DNA of 64,000 nt from Rosellinia necatrix. Lineage: Eukaryota; Ascomycota; Sordariomycetes; Xylariales; Xylariaceae. Below, piece after piece: positions 49,601-60,703 of the stretch. The notes beneath the pieces are model-generated. The model was not told the origin of the DNA. It did no database searches and worked only from the letters and a program-made list of their open reading frames with translations. The stretch covers positions 1,426,001 through 1,490,000 of the forward strand of contig JAGYVD010000001.1 in the NCBI GenBank assembly GCA_021209875.1. Reading direction: 5' to 3'. A program made the translations under genes and the position numbers. Each line of letters opens with the position of its first letter. Positions within the stretch are counted from its first letter, which is position 1.

Positions 49601-52600
49601 CAACACGTGGGATGATGTTATATAATCTTTGCATACTGTTTGTAGCCTGCCTTTGTATTTTTAGTCGGGACGTTGGTAATTTAGGTAGACACACTAGAGT
49701 GTTGCGGATACTGTATGGATCGTGTTTGTCTTGATTGTTTATGGATCCGCCATTGCACAAGTACGTACAAGTAGTAGACTTTCCACCAGCGGTGCCGGCG
49801 AACAGACTACGAAAGTTCCCTACATGCATATGGGCGTTGATAGTGGACGGCGTGGTGGGTTGCACTCATTATAGGGGATGAAGATCATAATATATTTCCC
49901 GCATACACTAACCGAGGAGATATCAAGCCGCCCTCCCTCAATCGCCGCCTTTGGCTTTTGGGGATCACAAGTAGATTAGCTAAACCAACAGAAGTCCGCA
50001 CACAACGGCACTTCCCAGGGATTTGGAAGAAAGAAGAAGAGAAATGCCAAAGAAAGGATATGTGCTTGAGCAAACCAAGACGCCCATGTCAATGTGAAAT
50101 GCAATATTTGTCGTAATATGTAGGTATAAGTGTGTTTTGTGATGTAATTTTGAGCCCCTCTACTGAATTCCTGAGTTTGTATTTTCAAAATTTCACCTCG
50201 CTTGCCGGTTGCCGATCCGGCTGTTCGACCATATGCCATCGCGTCACGGTTCCTACGCCGGGACCGCGAAGGATAGGTACTAATCTAGAGCTTCGATGAA
50301 CAGCGGCTACACTAAGCACGCCTCCATAACGATTACATACATACATAGTAGAGGCTGATATAATTAAGTTCCAATTCACCTCAACAAACGACGTAGCAAC
50401 AGTGCCTCGCCTCTTTCAAATAAGATCCAGACCGCTTCAACTCATGACAGCTTAGCGAAGCTGCCGATAATCTCTCCTTGCAGGCTACTGGCTGCCACGG
50501 CGTCGGCGCCACCAAACCGAGCTGCCAGCAAGGGAAACATTTCGGTAGGGTCTGCCGCCCCCTCTAGGATTTGCATTTTTCCGCCTTTTGGTTTCTCCCT
50601 ATGCTATGGCGGCAAAGACACACGATATCATACACAGTACAGACATTCCACCAAAATCCAGTACATAGCTATAACTACATAACTAGTACCTACGCTTACG
50701 CGGCGCAGCAAGCGTCCGTTACCTTCGGCCTGTCCTAGCTTAGGTACATCGTTGTAGATGCATACACATGTACAGATATGCAACTTGTGCACTAACCAAC
50801 TAACAAGTTCCAGTCATCGCTCTGGGTCCATACCACCATCTCGAACTGTAGGGTCTGGGCTTTGTCACGTGGTAACCTAGCCCCCAGACGGCTTGCCTTG
50901 CGACTCGCGACTCATTCCATAGATATGCATATCTTGGGATGCCCTTGGAATTATCGATCTGGGTCACTCTGGAGATCGACCAGTCAAGTGTGGCAACCGT
51001 TGCATCTTGCCTAGACCTAGTGTATATGCGCTGACCTCACCTCTTACCGAAGAACACACAGACGGGGACCGTGTTACCGGTCGCTTTACCGCTTTGGCTC
51101 GATATTTAAGCTTGTTGCTATTTGCCACGATCTACGCGATCCATACTGTATGCACCTCCCGTATTTTGCACGGTATGCCTTGAGTGCACAGTGAGGCCGT
51201 CTGATCGATGACAGCCTGTCTCTCGTCAAATTATGGCCATTCCGAGTGGCTTCTGACTACCGAACCATCGGTTTATTTTGAGCGAAGTTAGTGGTTATCT
51301 TATCGATCAGAGCGTATCCGAGATGCCTAATGGACAGGTAATGGACATGGTAGATGCAGGCAGGCGTATTCGTGCCTAGCCTCCCTAGTTTCCATGCATG
51401 CATTGCATGTGACACGGTAATCTGGGAGGTCATTGAAATCTCCGAGGTTTCGGTTTAACCGATCCTTCAGTCAAGTTCTGTCGCATTGTGTGGATGTTGG
51501 CTACCTAATGTATTTACACTATTTGGTAGGTAAGGTGCAAACCTTCAACAGCTCGCACTAGATACACATTATCAGGACTAGCAGCAGCGACGGCAGGTAA
51601 ATAAAGCAAATAAAGGTACCTCACCTGCGCGAGGTTCGCGGTGTCCCCGTCCCATCAACCCACCTATCGCACGCGTCCCAAGAAGAATCGGTCCCACTTC
51701 CAATACACCCAAATGCCGAACGGAGCGGGCCAAATGTAAACCGCTTCGTTGATTTCGAGACGGGAGGCCAAAAGAAAGGGGGGGATTCTAGACTGGGCAT
51801 GACGCCAGCCGCGAGGTGACTATGACCGCATGAGTAAGTGAGTATGGATGAATGCATGGTAAAATTATGTTGCCTGGCTTAGCGTTCAGAGTTACTTAGA
51901 AGGGAGTAGGTAGGTACCTAAACTTTGAGGTAGTGTTTTCGCTTAAATAAGCACAATGTAAGGTGATAGCTATCGCATGGGGTGACCTCGGGAGTGTGTA
52001 CAGACATGGAAGTACCTAACCTGCCTTTCTACCTGGGTTAGGTAGGTAGTAGGGAGTACACACTTCCAAGGTTCGTAAATACATGGTAGGAAGTTTTACC
52101 TGGGATACCTAGGTGTTGCGGCCAGTCATCTGGCTGGGATCCGTTCGGTGGCGGATGGACAGCTGAACCCCAAAGTCAACACGGGTTACCAGGCTTTAGG
52201 ATAGGCAGCACCTAGTTGTACACCTCGTCCTATCGGGGATATTATATCGTTGAGATGGTACGCCGGTGCTTGGTTGTTATTCCCCCTGCGACCCTAGCAT
52301 TCATGACAGCAACTTGACTATTTGCACTTGCCGAACACTACCTGGTAGACTTATATATTAGGTAAGTACTCTCAAATGCTTTCCGCACTCAAGCTCCAAG
52401 CCACCTTCATCCTTGCCTACCTGTAAGACGTACCTAGTGATAAATACAGTATCTATGTTCCTACTTCTAGGCGTGTATGTCAGTAGGTAGGTAGGTTAGC
52501 ATTAAGCAGGTAGTTTAGGTGGTAGGTGTTTGGTCACGGCTCAACAACACATTGCTGTACAAAACCATAGTTATAAAACCATAGTTATATACCTTTACGC

Positions 52601-53314
52601 ATCACACTTCCCCGACAGCTCACCTGGGGAAGGTATTAAGCCCTGGGGGGTGCATCGGCGATGTGCCCACGGCCATTGAAAAATTATAATGAACTTACAG
52701 GTATTGACCACGATGAGAAAGAGCCTTGTTTGATGTATAGAGCTACTTACCTACCATTTTGCTTGAGTATTTAACATGAATACTCCATACTACCTACCTG
52801 AGTACTGAAGGTTCCTGAACACCAAGGCAAATAGACATCACACGACAGAGCCCCCTCGCGAAATGGACACCAAAAACGGAAGGAAGGCCTGGCCGATATG
52901 CCACTGCTCGTGAGCACCTGCTTCAAGCCTCTGGCTATCGCTGACTCTCGAGAGCGACTGCCTAGCAAATGGTAAAACGATGCCGAGCCTTCCTAACCAC
53001 TGGCTGCACCCATCTGTACGACATGGGCATAATACCAACATAGGATAGCAGTGCCTCTCATCATCCATTTCCACGATCCTCCTCGTCTTGGACACACCAG
53101 CTTCGTGGCCTACCTATCTCTAACATATAGACTCTGCCCGCGCCTCTCCTCATCCCAACCTCTAGTAGTGTCATATATTTAGTCTAGTACACCTACATAC
53201 ATTGCGTACTCTGGTCATTATTAGTATGAAACCGGGATTTCCCAATCCTAGATCACCACATTTTTCAATAAGAGGTTAAAGCCCCAATCCACAATACACC
53301 CAGCTTCTTTCGTC
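49601..53314. other. Gene-free tract
   Basis: No frame with recognisable motifs. Scattered TAGGTA/TACCTA words (50690-50750, 51910, 52020-52050, 52480-52530) and AT-rich stretches. Its right end is the promoter of the micro-exon gene at 53315. Confidence 0.45.
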
Positions 53315-55612
53315 ATGGACCATTCACTCGATGGCCAGCAACCGTCTGATGAGCGGCTATGTGTTGAGACCGCTGCACTCAGTGGTCAGCTTGACGGTGA
53401 TCCCGGCCCCCGCCGAGCTTCGAATCTCCAAGGCCAAAAGCCGAGTAGCGCGTGTGAGTGGCCGGGTGACGCCCCTGACCCTGAACTCGACGATCTTGCC
53501 CATCCACAGGAGGACGAACGACCTCTGTCCCGCCTTGCTGAGGCATGTGACTGGGTTGGCGACGAAATTGAAGAGATTCAGGACGACATAGATCGGGCTT
53601 GCCAGCTTGGTAGTCAATCCCGGCGGCCAAACCAACACGGTAAGCTAGCCAAAGAGGCGAACAACTTGATGCGAGAGATTGTCCCGTACCATCCCTCGAA
53701 GTCTTGGCAATATGGATCCAAATCTATGTCTTAGCCAAGTTACATTATAACATATTACTAACTTTCTATTAGCTTCACCTTCAGCTAGTGACAAGAACCC
53801 TGGCAAACATGCTACTGAGCCGTCTTCTGGTTTGTCCCCGGTACTATTGTGCATTCCCCAAAAGATTTCTAACAGTAATAATAGAACCCACAATCGGAGA
53901 GGAGAAAGGGCCGAGGCGAGCGAAGGCACGAGCCGGTATATCTCGATTTCACCTCGCGTATCTGGGTATCAATGGCTAAGTTTCTCAAGGAGATATAGCC
54001 AATTCCGGCAACGCTTCATCTAGAGGTTGGTCGATAATTAACTTCACCCTATTTCGTATTCCATGCTAATCCTATCCCAGAGCGCCGAGCCGCGAATGAG
54101 TCTCCCGCTAACGGTGCGTGACGTCTATGGATGTTATGCTATATGTACACTAATAATACTGCGATCCCATAGGCAAAACACATTCACCATGGGTTGACGC
54201 CTTGGATCAAATGCCGTCACCCGCAGCTATGTTGGGGAAGGTAAAAATGGATATTAAGCAAACTCTAGAGGCGGCATCAAATATATTGACGCCTTCCGGC
54301 CACAAGGAGGCGCAGTCCCCGGGCCCTGCTGTGGCGGGAAACGCTAGGAGTTCTAGTCTCGCACCTGTGTCTGCGGCAGCACCTCCAGATTTGTACGTCG
54401 CCGGGCCGACGTAGAATGTGGCCGGACAGCCAACGGAGGATAATGCATATGGAAGTAGCGGAAAATTTGGGGAGAGAAGCGGAGCGGGAAAGAAGGAGAG
54501 TCGTGAAGCCAGGCGGCAAGCCAGGCTGGAAAAAAAAATTGAAAGAAGGCAAAAACGAAAGGAAGATAAGGAGAGACAGCAAAAAGAAAAGGAGTGGAAG
54601 AAGATATCAAAGAAGGGCGGAGAGATTGCAGGCCAACTACTCCAAGGTCTTCGGCCGGCTCATGATTCTACGGTTCCATACGATCCTAGATGCGGGATTT
54701 GTGCGAAGTCTGCTGCCTCTGTAACAAGCAACACAAAACGAGATCCCAAGTGCACAACGTGCACAAAGATCGCCGAACGGGAATCTACGCAGCAGTACGT
54801 AAAGTCCTCTAAGATCAATTTGGCAGGACTACCTTCGCCAGAAGATTTCCTGGCAAGCATCAACACGTTTATCCACAAGGAGATAAAGAAAGCAGAGGAC
54901 ATCGACGAAGACCTTGTGCAGCACATGACTCTACATGTCCGAGGTTTAGCTGTCAACGGCGGGGAGGCTGACCTGGTTGGCCATGAGTGCAATACAAAGG
55001 GCCAGCCGGGTCATGTGGGGTGTCATGGCCTGGATGGGAATGGCGACTCACCCACAACAACAGAAGCTGGACAAATTACCTCCGAGTTAAATCGAAACTC
55101 AGATCTCTCTGCCATATCGACCCTTTCGGAGGTTGACTGGTGGGCTCAAGCCGTGTCCTCGAGAGAGTCACCACAGTCTCCTTACCGCTCAAGCTCTCCG
55201 CCCCGTGCTATTACTCCATTCCCGAGGTGAATTGCGTCATGGCTCTCTCGCCTCGATACCGTCCAGAATGTTACTAAATGTCCCAAACAGATCTACGTCA
55301 ATCGTGTACGGGCCGAGAGCGCATCGTTACTCGGTCGCGCATCGATCCCGTAATGGCGGCGCTGAGTATCATTTTTACCTCCCGTTCACAGTCTACGATA
55401 ACTTTTATTGTCGATCAGGGCGACCTAGTGGCCACAGTCATCACTTTAGCCCTCCATTTCCCAACTCTACCTCCTCGTTTTCGCACGTAAACCCTTTCGG
55501 CCAGGAACTGCCCGCTATGAATCTCGGCCGGGCGCAAACACTCCCGCTGGATACCCCTCTGTCCATTCAAGACGGTATTTACCACCGTAGATCCAGATCT
55601 GGATCTATCTAG
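53315..55612 (+). CDS. Unknown multi-exon protein with charged coiled coil; four micro-exons
   Basis: My model has exons 53315-53639, 53773-53829, 53885-53935, 53999-54025, 54081-54113, 54173-54366, 54430-55226 and 55291-55612, about 601 aa. The first five introns (GTAAGC, GTTTGT, GTATAT, GTTGGT, GTGCGT donors) are all phase 1, and the exons between them are 57, 51, 27 and 33 nt. The protein is mostly disordered, with an acidic N-terminal helix (ACDWVGDEIEEIQDDIDRA), a Lys/Arg/Glu-rich coiled coil (RLEKKIERRQKRKEDKERQQ), two CxxC-like pairs (CGICAKS, CTTCTK) and a Tyr/Phe/Ser-rich tail. An in-frame TAG at 54412-54414 is removed only by a weak proposed intron (GTGTCT...GACAG). The last intron (GTGAAT...AACAG, branch TTACTAAA) is convincing. 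Unrecognised family; function unknown. The exon chain is inference from splice words. Confidence 0.6.
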
Positions 55613-56089
55613 CCAATTCGCATTCTCGTAGATCCTCGAGAAAACGTCCCAATTAAGGCTTGTTGATTCAGGTTGTATTTCTGTCGTTTGAATTTCCGAC
55701 ACCCTCTTTAAATACCACGAAGAGCCATGAGGATGAAAGCGTCGCGGGCGGAGGATTAGAATTCCCCTTGAAAATCCCTAGATTAGGCTAACTGAATGTC
55801 ATTAATTTTATGAATCTCCTCCCGCTTAGCCTCGGTGAAATATGTGCTCACTCGGGTGCCCGGCGCAGGATATGGCTACTAATGGGCTTCTATCGGCGGG
55901 CCGATGTTTGCTGTGTTATCTCCTAGATATCCCTTTTGGTCCCTTGACAGGCCCCTCTTGACCTATTGCTATTCCCAACGGTTTTACTATATACAGAGGC
56001 ACATATCCCCGTTACACACATGGCAAGTATAGCCACCAAATCTTAATTCGCTGTCACTATGTTTGCCTCTCTGTGTTGGGCTTGCTTCA
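55613..56089. other. Short intergenic region between convergent genes
   Basis: The flanking genes converge here. AT-leaning sequence, no coding frame or repeat of note; presumably 3' UTRs and terminators of both genes. Confidence 0.5.
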
Positions 56090-57018
56090 TTATTCCAGGG
56101 ACCCCGCGAGGGCGACACACGAAAAGCGCATATCGCCGCCACCACGCTCGAGGAACTTCAGGGGACCCCAGAGCAGGGCCTTTTCGGAGAGGACGTCCTC
56201 GTCGTCGGCCAACTCGCCGCGGGCGATGGGGCCCTTGCGGCGGCCGTCGAGCTCCCAGAGGGTGCCGTCGTCGGTCTTGACGAAGCACACGTAGTGCAGG
56301 TCGACGTCGTCGTGGGCGTCGGGGGCGACGGTCTGGCCCTGGCTGGCGGCCTCGTGGTGGGCGCTCGCGAGAGCGGGGGTCCTCTCCAGGAGGGCGGAGC
56401 GCTCGGCGGGCGGCAGGGGGGACGGACCGGGCGAGGAGGTCGGCGAGGGGCGTGTCCGGTTCTGTTTGTTTTTTTTTCGGGGGGGTTATCGGGTTAGGGG
56501 CGTGTATGTAGGGGCGTGTATGTGTGTGTGTGTACGTGTGTATGTGTGTATGTATGTATCGTTTTGGTTCGGGGGAGATTCTAGGTAAATAACGAGGGGG
56601 CAGGGGGGGGAAGTGAAGGGGTGAAGGGGATATGACGTACCGATAAAGCTTTTGGCGGGGCCGTTGGCGACGGCGTGGAGCAGGCCCATGAGGCCGCAGG
56701 CGTTCCGGATGGTCTGCCTCCACCAGACGACGGGCTCGGCGGGGCCGCTGCCGGCGTAGTCGGCGACGGCGGCGTCCTCGGCCAGGCGGGCGGACTCGTA
56801 GGCGGCGCTGACGGGGAAGACGAGGAGGAGGGCGAGGGCGGGGCGCGGGACGAAGGCGAGCAGCTCGGGCTCGGTGATGCTGTAGACGTCGTGGACCTGC
56901 AGCGCGCGGCTGAGGCCCAGCCGGCGCAGGAGCGCCGTCATGAGCTCCGGGTTGGCCTCCAGGGGCACGAAGGCGGGCGCGCTGAGGCCCGGGTCCGGGG
57001 GTTCGTCGTCGAGGACAT
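56090..57018 (-). pseudogene. Ubiquitin C-terminal hydrolase (UCH/YUH1 family) with two C-tract frameshifts
   Basis: UCH enzymes are cysteine proteases that free ubiquitin from small adducts in the cytosol. The exon 57018-56641 carries FVPLEANPELMTALLRRLG, EPELLAFVPRPALALLLVFP and the catalytic QTIRNACGLMGLLHAVAN (Gln about 102, Cys about 108). After a 179-bp intron full of GTATGT repeats (donor GTACGT, phase 1), exon 56461-56090 continues EPDTPLADLLARS, then HHEAASQGQTVAP and VDLHYVCFVKTDDGTLWELD with the catalytic His and Asp. Two shifts break it: after the natural start MSSTTNP the frame needs one more C in the C5 run at 56997-57001, and the C6 run at 56416-56421 needs one fewer. With both, the length would be about 249 aa, normal for the family. 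Assembly error is as likely as real decay, so the pseudogene label is provisional. The gene is much more GC-rich than its surroundings. Confidence 0.85.
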
Positions 57019-57096
57019 GGTTTTATTATTTTGTTTTTATTTTTATTTTAAAATTTTTGTTTGTTTGTTTTGGAGTGGAGTGAAGTAGGTAGTGGG

Positions 57097-57110
<14 letters not shown>

Positions 57111-57130
<20 letters not shown>
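57111..57130. repeat. (GA)n microsatellite
   Basis: About ten GA dinucleotides, upstream of the UCH gene. Confidence 0.9.
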
Positions 57131-57132
<2 letters not shown>

Positions 57133-57165
57133 GAAGGGCGGGAGGAGGGTGGTTCGTCACACGCG

Positions 57166-57202
57166 TGGTGGTGATGGCGCTGGTGATGGTGATGGTGATG
57201 GT
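57166..57202. repeat. (GGTGAT)n microsatellite
   Basis: Five to six imperfect GGTGAT hexamers in tandem. Confidence 0.85.
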
Positions 57203-58005
57203 GGGGAGGGAGGGGTGGTGGTGGGATGTGAGTGTTGGGACGGGCTTTTGTCGCGTCGCGTTTGGATGATTGGGGGGGGGTTTGGTGATATGTACGTATG
57301 TATGTATCTATGTATGTATTTGGGTTCGGTTGACGGAGGAGGTAAGGGGGTGCTTTGTTTGATGCGAGCGGCTTTGCGATCATGGGATTTCGTGTTTCCC
57401 CTCGGTTAGATAGCTCCCAGACGTCACTGCCTACAAAGTGCAGCAGGTTACTCTAGTTAGTTAGTCGATCATTGACGCTGCAGGCTGTGGCACCACCAAT
57501 GCCAAGACGCCAAGTCTGTGGCTCAATTCTGTTGTATTCATCTGTATTCATCTGTATTTGTGGGTACTAGATTAATAGAAGGCGGATTGTCTGACGATAA
57601 TGAAACCTAAATCATCAAGTTACAACCTTTCCAGCTTCATTTTACAACCAATAGCGCCTGGATGTAAAACGTGCAGCTAAGGTTATGTTCTGCTGGATCA
57701 AGAAACTGGCTCAAGTTCTTTAATTATATTCTTGATGTGGTGGCATAAGTAAATGGTAATGTAAATCATGCTACGACAATGATAATGATGATGATGATGA
57801 TAATGTACCAAGTTATTTGGTGGTAAAATCCGGGCGCTAGTACGACCAAGGCTTAGATACTGCCTGCGGCGCGATAGGATCGAGCATGGCGGATAAGCTT
57901 GGCACTTCCCGAGCCAGGTCCCTATCACACCATTTTAAGTTAACTAGTTATGCTTTTAAAAGCTTAAACTAAAGTAGTTTTAATTGCCGTTTCTTTCCTT
58001 CAAAG

Positions 58006-59457
58006 TTAAGTATTGAAAAGAACTACCTGGACGGTTATGTCATCCCGTACGCGCCGGGAGGATGGAGGGCTGAAGGCCAATCGTCCTGCTATCAACTCAT
58101 GATGGTTTCCTCCAAGGGCATTGCGCACCAGGTGTACAGCGACGTTGTTGTCCTGAACTACCGTTCTCTCCTCTACAAACCCCCAGCTCACCCCTTGCCA
58201 GAACTGACCGAAGTCGAACGGCCCATAGGTTGGCTCCGGCAGTATGTTGTTTCTCTTCTCCGCTGTGGGCGATTCCACCCATTTCCCCACCAAGTCAACA
58301 GCCTGCTGGCTCGAGAGGGTATACCACAAGCCGTCTGATGCCAGGATTAAAAACGAAAGTTTGCTAGGGTCGATCTTCGTCGTTGTTACTACCGGCTCGG
58401 CTGTCAGGTATGGTGGCGTTCGGAAGTCTGCCGTTGGCGTCAGAGGGGCTGTACCATAGAACTTCCGTTTGAAGTTCTGTTGTAATTCCAAGGGCCACTT
58501 CCACCGAGCATCGCCAAAGGCTCGCGACACCATCATTCCGAGCACCCGCCCACCTTTGATTATGTTATCCTCGCCAGGGTGCTCTTTGTTAAGCCTGGCT
58601 ATCTCCTCTTTATTGTCGCCGGTTTGATCGACTGAGAGGGGTATCGCTTCCCATTTGCCATTACTCTTCTGCCCAAGCACTGCCCTCGAATCGCCAGTAC
58701 ACGCCACATGCAAATTACTTGTGACGGGATCGTAAACGGACAGCAGCGCGCAGGAACCAGCATAGGAGACAGCTAATTTCTTCAGCTTATCTTGTAGCGG
58801 TTCTTCGCTCTGCGATGTATCCGCGGCTGTCTTGATGATGGAATCGTCGAGGCTCACAAATGCCTTTTTGATAGCATGTTGAATCGCCTCATCGGGTACG
58901 GTTTTCGAGGCTGTTGGGATGATCCGGCTCAAGCTGTGCCGCACAAAGGGCAGGAGTTGCTTCGTTAGAAAGTCTGCCGTCTGCCAGCCTGCATGCCCGT
59001 CAAAGATACCCCAGGCCATCCACTGCTTGCCGTCATCCCACGGCGAAGGAAATTTCCCGTGGGTGAACCGGTCCTCGCACGGGCTATTGGAGGCCAACTG
59101 GGTACCGTCGTATCTGCTGACGCCGGCCACGGTTCTTACCTGGAAGGAATATGCCTCTTGCGATATGATGCGTGTGACCTCATCCCTGGAGGGGCCCGGT
59201 TCAACAACCAGGTGCTCCACTGGCGGGCTCTGAAGACGAGGCACCTGGTCGCAAGTGGAAGATACCAGTAGCCACCAAAGATATGGTGTACCGACTGCTA
59301 CACCAGTAATGGCAATGTATCTCGTCGCCTTGCTGAAAGTCGAGGCCGAGGGGGAACGCCTTGCTGAAGAGAAAGGCCTTGCCTGCGGCTGCAAGATCGG
59401 CCAGGGGCCCGCGGATACGCGACCCAGACGCGTTCGAATCACGCGCAACGATAACAT
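58006..59457 (-). CDS. Mitochondrial PP2C-type protein phosphatase (pyruvate dehydrogenase phosphatase-like)
   Basis: A single exon codes for 483 aa. The N terminus is a mitochondrial targeting sequence (Arg/Ser-rich, QARPFSSARRSPSAS) followed by a hydrophobic segment near residues 46-66. All PP2C metal-binding motifs are present in order: CEDRFTHG (about 127), WGIFDGHAG (149-157), CTGDSRAVLG, VLGMMVSRAFGD, ILASDGLWYTLS and RDDITVQVVLF at the end. PP2Cs are Mg/Mn-dependent Ser/Thr phosphatases; mitochondrial members of the Ptc5/Ptc6 type dephosphorylate and activate the pyruvate dehydrogenase complex or act in mitophagy. The targeting peptide plus membrane segment and the 'FDGHAGWQTA' wording agree with that group, but which paralogue this is cannot be said. 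No intron is required and no residue appears lost. Confidence 0.92.
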   Translation of the reverse strand: MLSLRVIRTRLGRVSAGPWPILQPQARPFSSARRSPSASTFSKATRYIAITGVAVGTPYLWWLLVSSTCDQVPRLQSPPVEHLVVEPGPSRDEVTRIISQEAYSFQVRTVAGVSRYDGTQLASNSPCEDRFTHGKFPSPWDDGKQWMAWGIFDGHAGWQTADFLTKQLLPFVRHSLSRIIPTASKTVPDEAIQHAIKKAFVSLDDSIIKTAADTSQSEEPLQDKLKKLAVSYAGSCALLSVYDPVTSNLHVACTGDSRAVLGQKSNGKWEAIPLSVDQTGDNKEEIARLNKEHPGEDNIIKGGRVLGMMVSRAFGDARWKWPLELQQNFKRKFYGTAPLTPTADFRTPPYLTAEPVVTTTKIDPSKLSFLILASDGLWYTLSSQQAVDLVGKWVESPTAEKRNNILPEPTYGPFDFGQFWQGVSWGFVEERTVVQDNNVAVHLVRNALGGNHHELIAGRLAFSPPSSRRVRDDITVQVVLFNT

Positions 59458-60703
59458 CTTGGTGAGAAGACGCCTGGGAGGGCCAAAGCCATGGGGTTAG
59501 CTGTGCCATGGGCACATGGTACCTCCTGTTTCTGAGTGTAGAGTGTAGGCATACCTTGCATATTCGTCTCGATCCCAGGTGCGATTACAGAGACTATGTG
59601 TCAGGTTAGAGTAGCTGGAAGCACAACAACGGTGGGCCAGGTCAGGTCCTAGAAGTCCTTACAGGCCTACACATCTTGACAAGATCACGTGACATTCCCG
59701 GTGTATACTTGACTACTCGATTATGTGGTGGCGGGGTGAAGTGGGGGGGGGAAGAAGACTGACACCTGCAGGTACGACAAGAGAAAATACTCCGAGGAGA
59801 ATACTTAATGTTGTGTCGGAGAATACCTACCTCCCTAATGTCGTGTCAGAGATTAATTATATCAGCCCGCCATCCTTCGTATGTTGCATCGTAGTTACTC
59901 TGCACTGTTACGATGCCTCACTGTTCTTTCCTTCACCCAAATAAAATCCTCTATGTCACGGTAGAAAAAGGGTTTGGTATATATATATATATATATAGTT
60001 ATATGTATAAGTGAAACATTTGTTGACCTACCGAGGTACCCATAGCCGAGCTTAATGCTCCTCGGTCTAGCCCACTAGGCTGGTGATTGGCTCTCTGGAA
60101 TCTCTGAAACACACATACAACTTTCGGCATCCAATGGACATGCATCGGCACTAGCCACGCCTTTTCGGCTATCGACACCTCTCCCGGCAAGTTGTCCTAG
60201 AGTTTGTCGTGTCATACCTCGACTACAGAGCGAGCTCGAAGGGAGAAGGCGCGAACAGTGTTTGGGCCAAAGAACGTGGCACTGGCAGGAGTGGAATGTA
60301 GCTTGAAATAATAAAAACGTAGGTCCAGCTAAATAAATAAAATAAAGAAAATAAAGAAAATAAAGAAAATAAAGAAAATATGGAAAGAACACAACAGAGT
60401 CGGTCGTACCCTTCTTAACAACCTAATGAACTTGGGTTATAGGCAGAGATCAGTTCAACTTGCACGCGTCCCTACTATTCGCCTGTATTTACATAATGCA
60501 TCATGGGATATTCCCCATGGGCATTTAAACAGGGCGTATGATAGAAGATTCAAAGGAGGAGCCTTCGTAAACCTGCACATGCCTCTATGGTCAGCCCACA
60601 AACCGGCCCTGTCGGTGTTATCTAGGATGGGTGCTGCAGAACTCTCGCTGACAACCGGTGGATACCATCTGGTTAGTCTATAATCCCTGGGAGACGCTAA
60701 AAT
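59458..60703. other. Gene-free region with simple repeats
   Basis: Upstream of the PP2C gene. Holds an (AT)n run at 59979-59997 and a 10-bp A-rich minisatellite at 60331-60381. No P-loop or other sign of the NB-ARC/NACHT domain that would be expected next to the hydrolase relic. Confidence 0.5.
60331..60381. repeat. 10-bp A-rich minisatellite, unit AAATAAAGAA
   Basis: Four to five copies of an AATAAAGAAA-type decamer in tandem, preceded by AAATA words. Confidence 0.9.

Larger units (their letters stand above)
57019..58005. other. UCH upstream region with several microsatellites
   Basis: Contains an A/T-rich stretch next to the UCH start (57020-57070), a (GA)n run, GGTGAT repeats and (GAT)n at 57780-57803. 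No gene supported. Confidence 0.55.

Noticed and set aside
53357..53638. Minus-strand frame of 93 codons opposite the first exon of the micro-exon gene
   Set aside because: Antisense shadow; the plus-strand frame has an ATG, a good donor and continues through in-phase exons.
59458..60703. NB-ARC or NACHT domain next to the hydrolase relic
   Set aside because: No GxGGxGKT-like P-loop or other NTPase motif is readable on either strand.
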